Source: Erythrobacter sp. (GTDB taxonomy: Bacteria; Pseudomonadota; Alphaproteobacteria; Sphingomonadales; Sphingomonadaceae). From it: a stretch of 64,000 bases of DNA. The stretch spans positions 558,001 to 622,000 of the forward strand of contig NZ_CP050265.1 in NCBI RefSeq assembly GCF_011765465.1. The letters are read 5' to 3'. The notes under the pieces are model-generated. The model saw only the letters and a list, made by a program, of their open reading frames with translations. It was not told the origin of the DNA and searched no databases. Positions 40,498 to 49,689 of this stretch are shown one piece after another; the first letter of the stretch is position 1, and each line of letters begins with the position of its first letter. Made by a program: the position numbers and the translations under genes.

Positions 40498-42000
40498 ATG
40501 ATCCAAGACCGCTCCTTCGCGGCCCGGCTGCGCCATGACTGGTTCGCCCAGCCGCGCGCCGACATTCTCGCCGGCATCGTGGTCGCGCTCGCGCTGATTC
40601 CCGAGGCGATCGGCTTCGCGCTCATCGCCGGGGTCGATCCCAGCGTCGGCCTCTATGCGAGCGTGGTGATCGCCATGGTGATCGCCTTTACCGGCGGGCG
40701 GCCCGGGATGATCTCGGCGGCGACCGCGGCGGTGGCGGTGGTGGTCGTGCCGCTGGTGCGCGAATACGGGGTGGAATACCTTTTTGCCGCTACGATCCTG
40801 ATGGGCGTGTTCCAGGGGATCGCGGCGCTGCTGCGTTTGGACCTCCTGATGCAGTTCGTCAGCCGCAGCGTCATCACCGGATTCGTCAACGCGCTCGCCA
40901 TCCTCATCTTCATGGCGCAGATCCCGCAGCTGACGGGTGTGGGGGTGGAAACCTACGTCATGGTCGCGGTGGGGCTGGCGATCATCTATCTCCTGCCGCG
41001 CGTGACCAAGGCCGTGCCGAGCCCGCTGGTCGCGATCCTGCTGCTGACGGGCGCGGCGATATACTGGGGCCTGCCGGTCAACACGGTCGCGGGCGAGGGC
41101 GAGCTGCCGGACGGCCTGCCGTTCTTCCGCCTGCCGGACGTGCCGCTGACGATGGAGACGCTGCGGATCATCGCGCCCTATTCGCTGACCATGGCGGCGG
41201 TCGGACTGCTTGAAAGCCTGCTGACCGCGCAGATCGTCGACGACATGACTCACACCGACAGCGACAAGCGCCGCGAGAGCGCGGGGCAGGGGGCGGCGAA
41301 CATGGCGGCGGCCTTCTTCGGCGGGATGGGGGGCTGTGCGATGATCGGCCAGTCGGTCATCAACGTCGCGAGCGGAGGGCGCGGGCGGCTCTCGACCTTC
41401 ACAGCGGGAGCCTTCCTGCTGTTCCTGCTGACCGTGCTGGGCGACTGGGTCGGGCAGGTGCCGATGCCCGCGCTGGTCGCGGTGATGATCATGGTGTCGA
41501 TCGGGACGTTCTCATGGAACTCGATCCCCAACCTGCGCCGCCACCCGCCGACCTCGAGCGCGGTGATGATCGCGACCGTGGTGGTGGTCGTGTGGACCCA
41601 CGACCTCGCGCTGGGCGTGCTGACGGGGGTGCTGCTCTCGGGCATCTTCTTCGCGGGCAAGGTGCGCAACCTGTTCGATGTCGAGCGGGTGCGCCGGCCC
41701 CATTCGGCGGTCTATGTCGTCACCGGCGAGATCTTCTTCGCCAGCGTCGACAAGTTCATCGAGAAACTCGGCCCCGAAAGCGCCCATGAGGACGCCGCGC
41801 ACCATGTCGTGATCGACGTCTCCCGCGCGCATTTCTGGGACATCTCGGCGATCGGCGCGCTGGAAAAAGTGGTCGAGCGTATGCGCCGCAACGGGCGGCA
41901 CACGCGGGTCGTGGGGCTGAACCGGGCGAGCGCGGACCTGTTCGACAAGTTCGCGCTGGAGGACCGCACCGGACTGGAGCTGGGCCTCGCGCCGCACTGA
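40498..42000 (+). CDS. SulP/SLC26 family anion transporter
   Basis: A 500-residue inner-membrane transporter of the SulP family. The membrane core (about residues 20-390) has the family-typical [57 protein letters not shown] and the [15 protein letters not shown] helix; a C-terminal STAS domain (about 395-500) contains [25 protein letters not shown]. The short membrane core and [11 protein letters not shown] region resemble BicA-like bicarbonate carriers, and the protein could equally move sulfate. Position after metZ hints at sulfate but the gap and structured RNA between argue they are separate units. Confidence 0.92.
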   Translation: MIQDRSFAARLRHDWFAQPRADILAGIVVALALIPEAIGFALIAGVDPSVGLYASVVIAMVIAFTGGRPGMISAATAAVAVVVVPLVREYGVEYLFAATILMGVFQGIAALLRLDLLMQFVSRSVITGFVNALAILIFMAQIPQLTGVGVETYVMVAVGLAIIYLLPRVTKAVPSPLVAILLLTGAAIYWGLPVNTVAGEGELPDGLPFFRLPDVPLTMETLRIIAPYSLTMAAVGLLESLLTAQIVDDMTHTDSDKRRESAGQGAANMAAAFFGGMGGCAMIGQSVINVASGGRGRLSTFTAGAFLLFLLTVLGDWVGQVPMPALVAVMIMVSIGTFSWNSIPNLRRHPPTSSAVMIATVVVVVWTHDLALGVLTGVLLSGIFFAGKVRNLFDVERVRRPHSAVYVVTGEIFFASVDKFIEKLGPESAHEDAAHHVVIDVSRAHFWDISAIGALEKVVERMRRNGRHTRVVGLNRASADLFDKFALEDRTGLELGLAPH

Positions 42001-42072
42001 CACTTTAGCCCGCTTGCCGCCCCCGCGCGTCCGTGCAATCGCTCGTCCGCGCAATTTCGAGGGAGCCTCCGC

Positions 42073-42690
42073 ATGGCCAAGAGCGTCGAACTGGTCTTCG
42101 ATTTCGTCAGCCCCAACGCCTATCTCGTGTGGTGGCCGCTGCGCGACCTGTGCGCGCGGCACGGGGCGGAGCTGGTCGTCACGCCCGTATTCCTCGCCGG
42201 GATGCACCGCATCACCGGCAACGCCCCGCCGATGATCCGCGACAAGGACGTGCGCGGCAAGAACGAATACGCCCAGCTCGAAATGGACCGCTTCATCGCG
42301 AAGCACGGCCTCACCGCCTATCGCCTCCACCCGCAATTCCCGTTCAATTCGATCACCCTGCAAAGAATGCTCTTCGCCGCGTGCGAGGACGGGCGCGGGG
42401 TCGATTTCGCCGAGGGCCTGCTGCGCCCGATCTGGGAGGAGGGTATCGACATTACCGACCCGCAGGCGCTTGGGCAGGCGATCGCGGCGGCGGGGTTCGA
42501 TCCGCAGGCCCTTTTCGAACGCGCGCAGGCCGAGGAGGTCAAGCAGGGGCTCGCCGCCAACACCGACGCGGTGGTCGAACGCGGCGCTTTCGGCATCCCG
42601 ACCATGTGGGTTCCTGCAGGCGCGGGGCGCGAGGCGATGTTCTTCGGCAAGGAGCGCCTGGACCAGGTCGAAGAGGCGCTCGCCGCCTGA
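42073..42690 (+). CDS. 2-hydroxychromene-2-carboxylate isomerase (DsbA-like)
   Basis: A 205-residue kappa-class GST/DsbA-fold protein: VELVFDFVSPNAYLVWWPLRDLCARHGAELVVTPVFLAGMHRITGN, then FPFNSITLQRMLFAA, GLLRPIWEEGIDITDP and GAFGIPTMWV. The Ser-Pro-x-Ala-Tyr start of helix 1 replaces the Cys-x-x-Cys of DsbA and matches the glutathione-using isomerase of naphthalene degradation. In genomes without that pathway such proteins act on unknown aromatic or GSH conjugates. Preceded by GGGAG. Confidence 0.88.
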   Translation: MAKSVELVFDFVSPNAYLVWWPLRDLCARHGAELVVTPVFLAGMHRITGNAPPMIRDKDVRGKNEYAQLEMDRFIAKHGLTAYRLHPQFPFNSITLQRMLFAACEDGRGVDFAEGLLRPIWEEGIDITDPQALGQAIAAAGFDPQALFERAQAEEVKQGLAANTDAVVERGAFGIPTMWVPAGAGREAMFFGKERLDQVEEALAA

Positions 42691-42808
42691 CCCCAACGCG
42701 ATTTGTGCGTTGCAAAAATGCCAGCCCGCAGCGCCCTTCGGGATACGCCGGTGAAATCGCGCGTTGCCCCCTTGTGAGCAGGACGGGAATCGCTACCTTG
42801 GAGACGTC

Positions 42809-43222
42809 ATGAAAGAGCTGTTCCAACACGCTGCCACGACCGACGGGGTGACCGTCCGGGTCGCCGTCAATTTCCTGCCGGAACAATCGCATCCCGAAGC
42901 CGGCAAGTGGTTCTGGGTCTATCACATCCGGATCGAGAACGGCTCGCACGAATCGCTCCAGCTGCGCACCCGCCACTGGCGCATCACCGATGCGCGCGGG
43001 ATGGTGAACCATGTCGACGGCGAAGGCGTGGTCGGCGAACAGCCCGTCCTCGCACCGGGTGAGAGCCATGATTACGTCTCCGGCTGCCCGCTGACGACGC
43101 CGCACGGCTCGATGGAAGGCTTCTACACCTTCACCCGCGCCGACGGCACGCCGTTCGAAGTGCGCATCCCCTTCTTCCCGCTCGCCGCGCCCGAAACCGC
43201 CGACGGGCGCTCCTCGGCGTAA
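42809..43222 (+). CDS. apaG: ApaG domain protein
   Basis: A 137-residue fibronectin-III-like single domain protein: VTVRVAVNFLPEQSHPEAGKWFWVYHIRIENGSHESLQLRTRHWRITDARG, VVGEQPVLAPGESHDYVSGCPLTTPHGSMEGFYTF. This is the full ApaG signature. ApaG is linked with ApaH (diadenosine tetraphosphate hydrolysis) and metal tolerance, with the biochemistry unsettled. Start ATG 42809 is preferred, with GGAGACGTC upstream; the longer frame is shadow. No apaH nearby. Confidence 0.93.
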   Translation: MKELFQHAATTDGVTVRVAVNFLPEQSHPEAGKWFWVYHIRIENGSHESLQLRTRHWRITDARGMVNHVDGEGVVGEQPVLAPGESHDYVSGCPLTTPHGSMEGFYTFTRADGTPFEVRIPFFPLAAPETADGRSSA

Positions 43223-43268
43223 ACGCGCGCGCTTGCGCGGCCCGGCGGCGCTGGCTAGGCGCTGAAGG

Positions 43269-44057
43269 GTGAAGCGCACCCATCTCCCCTTGAACGCCCT
43301 GCGCGTGTTCGACGCGGCGGCGCGGCACCTGTCCTTCACCCGCGCGGCGGACGAGCTTGCCGTCACCCCCGCCGCGGTCGGCCAGCAGATCCGCGCATTG
43401 GAGGACCATCTCGGCGTGGTCCTGTTCCGCCGCACCTCCAAGGGGCTCGAACTCACCAGCGAGGGTGAGGCCGGGCTCGACCCCTTGCGCGAAGGCTTCC
43501 TGAGGTTCGAGGAAAGCGTGCAGGCGATGCAGGCCGGGCAGGCCTCCGACCGCTATACCATCGCCGCCCCGCGCGAATTCTACTCGGTCTGGTTCGCCGC
43601 CCGCCTCGCCGCCTTCCAGGCCGACCGGCCGGGCATCCAGTACATCCTCGCAGCCAGCGAGGAGACGGATTTCACCGAGGCCAATCTCGACCTCGCGGTG
43701 CGCCTCGTCGAAGGGCCGGGCGATCTCGAAGGCATCCAGCTCACCCCGGCGAAGCGCATCGCCGTCGCCGCCCCTGACGCGCGTGAGGCATGGATCGACT
43801 GGCCCGGCGCGGCCCTGCCCGAAGGCGTCACCCCCTGCATCCGCGCGGCCAATCCGGGACAGGCGCTCTCCAGCGTGCTGGCGGGCATGGGGCGCACCGT
43901 CCTGCCGCTCGCGCTGGCCGAGGCGGCGCTCGAAGACGGGCGGCTAGACGCGCTTGGCGAGCCCGAGGAAAGCCGCCGGGCCTACTGGCTGGTCGCCCCG
44001 CTGCCGCAATGGCGGCAAAAGAAGGTCCGCGCCCTGGTCGAATTCCTTACCGCGTGA
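43269..44057 (+). CDS. LysR-family regulator, GcvA-like
   Basis: A 262-residue regulator beginning MKRTHLPLNALRVFDAAARHLSFTRAADELAVTPAAVGQQIRALEDHLGVVLFRRTSKGLELTSEGEAGLDPLREGF, the GcvA-type winged helix of LysR proteins. The effector domain is shorter than usual (about 170 residues rather than 200) and carries SSVLAGMGRTVLPLALAEAALEDGRL. GcvA-like members often control metabolic or beta-lactamase genes located nearby; here the GNAT gene follows five bases after its stop and is the likely operon partner. Confidence 0.9.
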   Translation: MKRTHLPLNALRVFDAAARHLSFTRAADELAVTPAAVGQQIRALEDHLGVVLFRRTSKGLELTSEGEAGLDPLREGFLRFEESVQAMQAGQASDRYTIAAPREFYSVWFAARLAAFQADRPGIQYILAASEETDFTEANLDLAVRLVEGPGDLEGIQLTPAKRIAVAAPDAREAWIDWPGAALPEGVTPCIRAANPGQALSSVLAGMGRTVLPLALAEAALEDGRLDALGEPEESRRAYWLVAPLPQWRQKKVRALVEFLTA

Positions 44058-44061
44058 CCCG

Positions 44062-44589
44062 ATGATCCGGCCCGTCACCGAACTCGAAACGCCGCGCTTC
44101 CTCATGCGGCCCCTGCGCCGATCCGACCTCGCCGCGCTGTTCCCGACGATGTCCGACGAGGCCCACGCGCTCTATCTCACGCGGCCCGCCTTCGCCTCGC
44201 ATACCGAGTTGTGGCAATGGCTCGCGGCGCCCGACTGGCCGGGCCGCACGTGGATTGCCGAGGACCGGGAAAGCGGCGCGCTCGCGGGCCGCTTCGTCGC
44301 GGTCCCGACGGGGCGCGAGGGAGTCGAGGAAATCGGCTACATCACCTGCATCGAGAGGCTCGGCCAGGGCGTCGCGCGCGAATGCACCGCCGCGCTGGTG
44401 CGCCACCTGTTCGATACCGGCACACGCAAGATCGTCGCCGAGGTCGATACCCGCAACACGCCGTCCGTCCGCCTGCTCGAAACGCTCGGCTTCACCCGCG
44501 AGGCGCACCTGCGCGAACACGAGGAAACCCACGCGGGAATGTGCGACGTCTATCTCTACGGCCTGCTCGCGAGCGAAGCGCGAGCCTAG
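44062..44589 (+). CDS. GNAT family N-acetyltransferase (RimJ/RimL-like)
   Basis: A 175-residue acetyltransferase: LETPRFLMRPLRRSDLAALFPTMSDE at the start, EEIGYITCIERLGQGVARECTAALVRHLFDTGTRKIVAEVDTRNTPSVRLLETLGFTREAHLREH, with acetyl-CoA-binding loop and the NTPSVRLLExLGF block typical of RimJ/L-type GNAT enzymes. The usual R/Q-x-x-G-x-G/A loop reads RLGQGVA. Substrate unknown; probably a small amine or protein N-terminus. Starts four bases after the LysR stop. Confidence 0.92.
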   Translation: MIRPVTELETPRFLMRPLRRSDLAALFPTMSDEAHALYLTRPAFASHTELWQWLAAPDWPGRTWIAEDRESGALAGRFVAVPTGREGVEEIGYITCIERLGQGVARECTAALVRHLFDTGTRKIVAEVDTRNTPSVRLLETLGFTREAHLREHEETHAGMCDVYLYGLLASEARA

Positions 44590-44754
44590 CGAAGCGGAAG
44601 CGGGCGGGACGAAGCGGCAGGGATCGATCCGGCCCGCCGCGTTCGTCCGCTTCATCCGCAGGGGTGCGAGAGGGCAGGGACAGGGTTAAGGCGCCGTTAG
44701 GATCGGCAAGGTTGCAGGCCACCGGAACGCGGATTTCCGCGGTGTCCGGGACAC

Positions 44755-44764
44755 GTAACGTTAC
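44755..44764. promoter_or_regulatory. GTAACGTTAC palindrome in front of small secreted-protein gene
   Basis: A perfect 10-base palindrome, in an A/T-rich patch, 52 nt before ATG 44817; TTACATATACGG follows and could be part of a -10 region. It may be an operator. Only one copy seen. Confidence 0.3.
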
Positions 44765-44816
44765 ATATACGGTGTGATACTCATCGCACGGCCCGCGCTG
44801 CGATATACCCGTGGTC

Positions 44817-45107
44817 ATGAAGTGGGCAGTCGCTTGCGGTATCCAATTCGCCCTCCTGGCTTTTCCCACCTTAGAAGTCAGGGCCGAACGCGGGAAAGTA
44901 CGAGAGGTCGACAGACCCCAGATCGCAAGCGTGTCCGCTTCTGCCAGGGTCCTCCCGGGTGCGAAGCCGAACTGGTCCTCGGCCCGCTCCGGGAGGGCTC
45001 CACGCCCGGGCGCTTCGGGTCGCGCCGACGTGTCCTACTCCAGGGTCGCAAGTTGCTCCGAGAGAAGCGACGAACAGGAAGTATGCTATTATGTCGATTT
45101 CTCTTGA
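44817..45107 (+). CDS. small putative secreted protein
   Basis: A 96-residue frame. MKWAVACGIQFALLAFPTLEVRA is a good Sec signal with an A-x-A-like cut, then a mature part with SVSASARVLPGAKPNW, a Ser/Arg/Pro-rich stretch and a C-terminus VSYSRVASCSERSDEQEVCYYVDFS with two Cys that may pair. The VSASARVLPGA strand resembles secreted beta-rich proteins in sphingomonads. No ribosome-binding site is obvious. The 3' end overlaps the next small gene by 17 bases. Moderately supported. Confidence 0.45.
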   Translation: MKWAVACGIQFALLAFPTLEVRAERGKVREVDRPQIASVSASARVLPGAKPNWSSARSGRAPRPGASGRADVSYSRVASCSERSDEQEVCYYVDFS

Positions 45108-45363
45108 GGCGTCGCACTGCAGCACGACGGCGCAAGCCGACCCGCGTGATGCAGTCGCCGGGCCCGAAGGCAAGGTGGTTGCGTTTGCCGATGCACGCGT
45201 GGGGGAAGACCTCGACGAGGGAACGACCGGTTTCGCGGACCTTTACGTCGTCGAACCGGACGGCCTGCCCATCACCGGATTGCGCAACGCGCTCCTTCCG
45301 GCGCTTGCCCTGTGGGGAGCGATAGCGGCATCGGTCATGCTGGTCTGGCGGGTGCTGGGATAA
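45091..45363 (+). CDS. small single-helix membrane protein
   Basis: A 90-residue protein (MSISLEASHCSTTAQADPRDAVAG...) with AGGAAG nine bases upstream. The N-terminal two-thirds is acidic and soluble; the C-terminal ALLPALALWGAIAASVMLVWRVLG is one membrane helix, so it would be a tail-anchored protein. No family recognised. It may be co-expressed with the overlapping secreted-protein gene. Confidence 0.5.
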   Translation: MSISLEASHCSTTAQADPRDAVAGPEGKVVAFADARVGEDLDEGTTGFADLYVVEPDGLPITGLRNALLPALALWGAIAASVMLVWRVLG

Positions 45364-45559
45364 GCCCCGGGATCATCCGGACACGATAGTCGGCGGGGCA
45401 TGAAGGCGCGCTCCTGTGGGTGTGCCGTCTTCGATCTGTATCGCCCGTCCTGATACCTCGGCCCGGCGGCTCATCGCCCGCTATTGTTGCGCCGCCGCTT
45501 GGCCGCGCGCCCCGCACCGGCGTGGAAGGGCCGCGCGATCGGGCTACGGCAGCGTCACT

Positions 45560-47230
45560 TCAAGAGCCGCGAGCCTGCGCCTGGCGCGAGCATTGCGAAA
45601 CGGTGCAGGCTCGCAGGTTCTCGATCAGCCGATCGACCGCGCCGCCGCCCCAGTTGAACAGGCCCAGCTCCTGCCTGATTCGCTGTTCGTTCGCATCGAG
45701 AAAGGACGGGTCCGTCATCGCCCGGCGCAAGAGCTTGATGGCATGGATATCGTGGGTGTTGGACTGTCCGGGGATGGGCCGCACGAGAAGCATCCGGGCA
45801 GCGTCGAGCTCGCCCGAGGCAAGCGCGGCCATCAGCATATTGAGATGGTGCGGCGCGCTCGGCGCGGGTGTGGCGGCGATCATCGCGCGCAGCTCGCCGG
45901 GGGAAAGCCCCGTGCCTTCGGGCGGGTCGGGGCAGGAACGGGCCTCTGAGGCGACTGCGGCGAGCAGGGTGGGGTGGCCGATCGACTGGTCGGCAGCGAT
46001 CCGCAGGTTGCTCCCGGCGGCATCGCAGTTGCCCTGCGCTATGGCGACCTTGGCGCAGACGAAATTGGCATAGGGGTTTTCGGGGTCGATCGAAAGAGCG
46101 GCCTTCACATCCTGCCACGCCCTGCCGGACGGGACGACCGCGCGGCCCTCGATCACGTCGGTCTGGTAGGCCCGCAAGGCGCGCCGCGCCAGCAGGAAGG
46201 GCGTGTATTCTCCCGTGGGGTGCCGCTCGATGCAGGCATCGAGAAGCGCGGTGTCGGAGCGGTTCTGCCCGCGCAGCGCCTCGAGCCTTACGAAACAGGC
46301 GTAATCGCTGGCGAGCGGGTCGTCGATCCGTTGGTTTTCGATGCGGGTGATTCGGCCGCCGGGGGCGATCGCCTTGCTGATCGCCCAGGCGATGCCGGCG
46401 GTGAAGATCTGCGGATCCTCCAGCTCCGGTCCGACGGTCTCGCGCAGCAGGACGGTATCGTTGCGGTCCGACAGGACGACGAACGCCTGCAGGCCGCCGC
46501 GTGGGCCGCTCTCGAAGCGCAGGTCGAGGACGTAGTCCGCTTCGCCGCGCCCGGCCTGCGGACTGACTCTCGCGGCGCGCGAAAAGGCGAGCATCATCTC
46601 GGCCTGGCGAACCGCCTGCCCGGCGAGCGCGCGCCATTCGCCCGGAGCGTTGTCGAGCCCCCGCAGATCCGGTTCGAGCGCGATTATGGGCGCATCCGTG
46701 CGCGCGGTCGCTTCGGATTGCGAGCCTTCGACGAAAACCGCGGCCGCCAGCAGCCCCGCGCCGAGCACAAGCGCGATCAGCCCGGCGAAAGCGGCGATCC
46801 GGCGCGCGGGAGTCGGCAATCGGGCGAAACCGATCCGCCCGTCGGCCGGCGCCCCGGATGGCGCGGCGGGCTCCGCCTCCGCGGGCCGATCGCTCGGCGG
46901 ATCGTCGAAGGGCGCGAGCCGGATCGCATAGCCCCCCGTGTCGATCCGCAGGCGCCCCTCGCCGACCGGACGGTTGCGCAGGTAGTAATGGTCGAGATTG
47001 TGCCGCAGCCGCGAGATCTGCACGCGCGGATAGCTGTCGCTTACAAGGTCGAAATCCGGGCTTTTGCCGAGCGCATCGACCGCGATCTCGAACTGCGTCG
47101 GCGGCCCGTCCCCCGCGATCGCGCGTTCGACCAGGTAGCGCAGCAGCTTGGCCTGCACGGGAGAGCGCGCGAAGGCCGGATCGGCCAGCACGGCGTCGAG
47201 TTCGAGCCGCATTTGCCCGGCGGTATTCAC
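45560..47230 (-). CDS. transmembrane winged-helix regulator with TPR-like periplasmic domain
   Basis: A 556-residue one-component regulator. Residues about 10-95 form a winged helix (AFARSPVQAKLLRYLVERAIAGDGPPTQFEIAVDALGKSPDFDLVSDSYPRVQISRLRHNLDHYYLRN ... GGYAIRLAP), followed by a Pro/Ala linker, one membrane helix (about 140-165, RIAAFAGLIALVLGAGLLAAAVFV), a beta region and a long helical TPR-like domain with many Cys. The plan is that of CadC/ToxR-type sensors and is common in sphingomonads. Start placed at GTG 47230; ATG 47212 is an alternative, and the ATG further upstream extends into unlikely Arg-rich sequence. Signal and targets unknown. Confidence 0.82.
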   Translation of the reverse strand: MNTAGQMRLELDAVLADPAFARSPVQAKLLRYLVERAIAGDGPPTQFEIAVDALGKSPDFDLVSDSYPRVQISRLRHNLDHYYLRNRPVGEGRLRIDTGGYAIRLAPFDDPPSDRPAEAEPAAPSGAPADGRIGFARLPTPARRIAAFAGLIALVLGAGLLAAAVFVEGSQSEATARTDAPIIALEPDLRGLDNAPGEWRALAGQAVRQAEMMLAFSRAARVSPQAGRGEADYVLDLRFESGPRGGLQAFVVLSDRNDTVLLRETVGPELEDPQIFTAGIAWAISKAIAPGGRITRIENQRIDDPLASDYACFVRLEALRGQNRSDTALLDACIERHPTGEYTPFLLARRALRAYQTDVIEGRAVVPSGRAWQDVKAALSIDPENPYANFVCAKVAIAQGNCDAAGSNLRIAADQSIGHPTLLAAVASEARSCPDPPEGTGLSPGELRAMIAATPAPSAPHHLNMLMAALASGELDAARMLLVRPIPGQSNTHDIHAIKLLRRAMTDPSFLDANEQRIRQELGLFNWGGGAVDRLIENLRACTVSQCSRQAQARGS

Positions 47231-47451
47231 GCGGAAGCCCCGGTGTGCATGGCGCCTTGTATCCCTGCGACCTCGGCGGGATCGCGCGACGCGCGCCCGC
47301 ACTGTCATTATACCCGCCCCGCGATTGTCGAAGCGGCTGGCCCCGATGCCGTATTAACGATCCTTTGACGAGCGGAAAAGTGGCCTAATTGATAGCCTTG
47401 CCCATTTTGCAACACTTCTGCCGCACCCGGACACCGGGCCGCACCCCGCGC

Positions 47452-48135
47452 CTAGTCCGCACTGTCCTCCCCGGCCTCGAGCTCCTTGCGCCACGCGCGC
47501 ACCTTGGCATCGATCGCCTCGCGCACGCGGGCGACGTTCGCCGGGTCGTTGGCCCGCGCGCGCGCCTCCTCCTCGACCTCGCGGCGGATGCGTTCGTAGA
47601 CCGGGTGGCCGGGCGTGATGTGGGCGGCGGGCGCATAGCGGTCCGCCAGCCGCGCCCTGAGGAAGAACATCACCAGCGCATCGTTCCAGCGCCGCTCGTA
47701 GCCGACGATCTCGCCGCGGTGGATGATCGGCCGCTCCTCCCCCCTGAGCGCGCGGGCGAAGGCCGAATCCTCGAGCCGCGTCATCGCCCAGTCGAGCGCC
47801 CGCTCCCACGCCGCGCGAAAGCCCTCCGCCCCGGGTTTCTGCCGCAGCCGGTAGAGCGCCTCGTTGCTGCGCCCGATATGCCGCGCCGCATCGCGCACGA
47901 TGCCGGTCGCGGCGAGGTGCGCGATGAATTCGCGCTGGAGCTCGGGCGTGATCGAGTTCTTGCGCAGCGTGCGCGGCACGACCGGCTCGAAATCGAGCAG
48001 CGGGTCGCCGGGCCCGGGCTTCTCCCGCACGAAGGCGACCTGCGAACACGCCTGGCGCGCGATCGCGCGCTTGTTGCGGATGATGGGACGCGACGGATCG
48101 CGCGAGAGCGGCGGGGTGGAGCGGGGCTTGGTCAT
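47452..48135 (-). CDS. hypothetical protein with helix-turn-helix-like segment
   Basis: A 227-residue soluble, very Arg-rich protein beginning MTKPRSTPPLSRDPSRPIIRNKRAIARQ. The middle reads ITPELQREFIAHLAATGIVRDAARHIGRSNEALYRLRQKPGAEGFRAAWERALDWAM, a helix-turn-helix-like pattern of the kind found in terminase small subunits and sphingomonad conserved hypotheticals. A C-terminal coiled stretch (EVEEEARARANDPANVARVREAI) follows. Role unknown; phage or DNA-binding origin is possible. Confidence 0.65.
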   Translation of the reverse strand: MTKPRSTPPLSRDPSRPIIRNKRAIARQACSQVAFVREKPGPGDPLLDFEPVVPRTLRKNSITPELQREFIAHLAATGIVRDAARHIGRSNEALYRLRQKPGAEGFRAAWERALDWAMTRLEDSAFARALRGEERPIIHRGEIVGYERRWNDALVMFFLRARLADRYAPAAHITPGHPVYERIRREVEEEARARANDPANVARVREAIDAKVRAWRKELEAGEDSAD

Positions 48136-48368
48136 GGCCCGCGGGGAGATTGCACAGATTTCCCGAGTAGGAAAATCCCGCCCTGCCGGTGGCATATCAG
48201 TGGCCCGGCGGCGCGCCCTCAATCGCGTGGAACCGGGGGCAGGGCCGGGCGCAGCGGTCCTCGGCAGGGCCACAGAAAAGGACTCGGGGCCGGGAAGGCG
48301 GAAGATCAGCCCCCTCCCCGCGGGAAGGGGGTTGGGGGTGGGGAGCGGAGGTGGCGCTATGAGGCGAG

Positions 48369-48482
48369 GAGTCTTTTGCTTTGCGCTCGCCCATCCGGGC
48401 GAGCGTTCTCGGTGCTGTTCCCTCCGCTTCGCTACGGGGCACCTGCGGGCGGGCGGTCGCCCTTGCGGCGGCTTCGCCGCCG
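48369..48482. repeat. composite intergenic repeat, copy 2
   Basis: Module A: GGAGTCTTTTGCTTTGCGCT leading to hairpin 48384-48405 (CGCTCGCCC/GGGCGAGCG around AT-CC), then TTCTCGG. Module B: CCTCCGCTTCGCTACGGGGC and GGGCGGTCGCCCTTGCGGCG through GCTTCGCCGCC (48421-48482). Both modules match the region 29977-30262; module B is inverted there relative to module A. Confidence 0.65.
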
Positions 48483-48502
48483 TTATTCTCGCCCTATCGT
48501 CG

Positions 48503-48521
48503 CCCCGGGCTTGACCCGGGG
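48503..48521. repeat. REP-like palindrome
   Basis: CCCCGGGCTTGACCCGGGG, the core of a dispersed palindromic element found in many sphingomonad and caulobacterial genomes (recognised from memory; no other exact copy found here). Confidence 0.5.
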
Positions 48522-48564
48522 TCCAGCTTCCTGCTGTTTATCCGAGACCGGTCAGGGGTACGCG

Positions 48565-48876
48565 ATGACCAACACGCTCTATTACGGCAACAATTTCGAC
48601 GTGCTGCGCGAACACATCGCGGACGAGAGCGTGGACCTCATCTATCTCGACCCGCCGTTCAATTCGAACGCCAATTACAACATCCTGTTCAAGTCTCCGG
48701 AAGGCCAGCAGTCGGATGCCCATATCGAAGCGTTCGAGGACACGTGGCACTGGAACGACACGGCGGAGGCCGCTTTCGACGAGGTGATGCGAAGCGGCAA
48801 TTCTGATGCCTTCAAATTGCTGCGGGCGATGCCGAACGAAGCTACGAGGTGGGATTATGTATCTGCTATTTGTTGA
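48565..48876 (+). pseudogene. N-terminal remnant of site-specific DNA methyltransferase (Mod-like)
   Basis: MTNTLYYGNNFDVLREHIADESVDLIYLDPPFNSNANYNILFKSPEGQQSDA is the beginning of a type III Mod / N6-adenine or N4-cytosine methyltransferase, with catalytic motif DPPF. Family similarity continues through EAFEDTWHWNDTAEAAFDEVMRSGNSDAFKLLRAM and then stops near 48836, just before the DUF3800 gene; the frame runs on for a few more codons to a stop at 48876. The FxGxG SAM-binding half is missing, so this product cannot be active alone. The C-terminal remnant lies at 49690-50163, on the far side of the inserted gene. Confidence 0.8.
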
Positions 48877-49627
48877 TGAGAGTGGCACACCTCCGAAGCC
48901 CGAAGTTCAACCTCTTAGCTACTTCGTCATGGCGGGCCTGGTCATTCCAGAAGATCGCTGGATGGGAATGCATGACAAGCTGTCAGGCTTAAAGCGCGCA
49001 GCTGGTTATCATGGTGAGGTGAAATGGCGCTATTTTGCGCCAAGGAATGATGATCCCGACAATCCGATGGTAGGTTGGGGACAAGATGAACGAAATGCTT
49101 TTCGGGACAGGGTCTTCTCGATCATTACTGAAACAAAATCATGCAAGATTATCGCATGCATAAGCGAATGCCCCACGGCATACGGCCTTGGAAACGTGAA
49201 CACGGAGGATGATCTCTATTTTCGGACGTATAAGCCGGTAACAGAACGTTTTCAGTATCTTCTGCAAGATATTACCCGAACTAGCGGACGCGACAGCTAT
49301 GGGCTCATCGTTGCAGACCACCGCGGTCGCGGTGACGATGATCGGATGCGGCACCAACACGAGCGCCTAGTGCGCGAGACAGGGCGATACTCCTCAAACT
49401 ACGACAACTTCGTAGAAGGTCTATTCTTCGCGCCGAGTCATCTAAGTGTAGGTATTCAGTTGGTTGACATGGTTGCAGGTGCGATCTGGCGCGCCCAAAC
49501 ACATAATGACCGACTCTGGTTCGATAAGCTTCGCCCGTCTTTCCGCACTTCAGCGGCTGGAAAAATTGATGGGTGGGGAGTAGCCCGTTTCCCGAAAGCA
49601 GATTGGCGAGGCAATATCTTGGCATAG
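48857..49627 (+). CDS. DUF3800 domain protein, inserted in the methyltransferase gene
   Basis: A 256-residue protein of the DUF3800 family (RNase H-like fold): MYLLFVDESGTPPKPEVQPLSYFVMAGLVIPEDRW with the D-E-S-G motif, GEVKWRYFAP, then IVADHRGRGDDDRMRHQHERLVRE and LSVGIQLVDMVAGAIWR with the second acidic motif. GAGGTGG precedes ATG 48857. Its codon use is visibly more A/T-rich than that of surrounding genes, indicating recent transfer. DUF3800 genes often travel with mobile and defence loci; no activity is established. A small stem-loop (GAGGC-CATA-GCCTC, 49637-49650) follows and may end its transcript. Confidence 0.88.
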   Translation: MYLLFVDESGTPPKPEVQPLSYFVMAGLVIPEDRWMGMHDKLSGLKRAAGYHGEVKWRYFAPRNDDPDNPMVGWGQDERNAFRDRVFSIITETKSCKIIACISECPTAYGLGNVNTEDDLYFRTYKPVTERFQYLLQDITRTSGRDSYGLIVADHRGRGDDDRMRHQHERLVRETGRYSSNYDNFVEGLFFAPSHLSVGIQLVDMVAGAIWRAQTHNDRLWFDKLRPSFRTSAAGKIDGWGVARFPKADWRGNILA

Positions 49628-49689
49628 ACGCCGGGCGAGGCCATAGCCTCGACGTGCTAAGTGACGCACTCCCGGCACCACTTATATAG

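Larger units (their letters stand above)
48136..48564. other. intergenic region with GC-rich repeats
   Basis: 429 nt without a gene. Contains CCCCTCCCCGCGGGAAGGGGG (a common intergenic hairpin type) near 48310-48335, the second copy of the composite repeat, and a third palindrome at 48503-48521. Confidence 0.6.

Noticed and set aside
45364..45559. Small reading frames between the membrane-protein gene and the wHTH regulator
   Set aside because: Arg/Ala-rich, no ribosome site, not conserved-looking.
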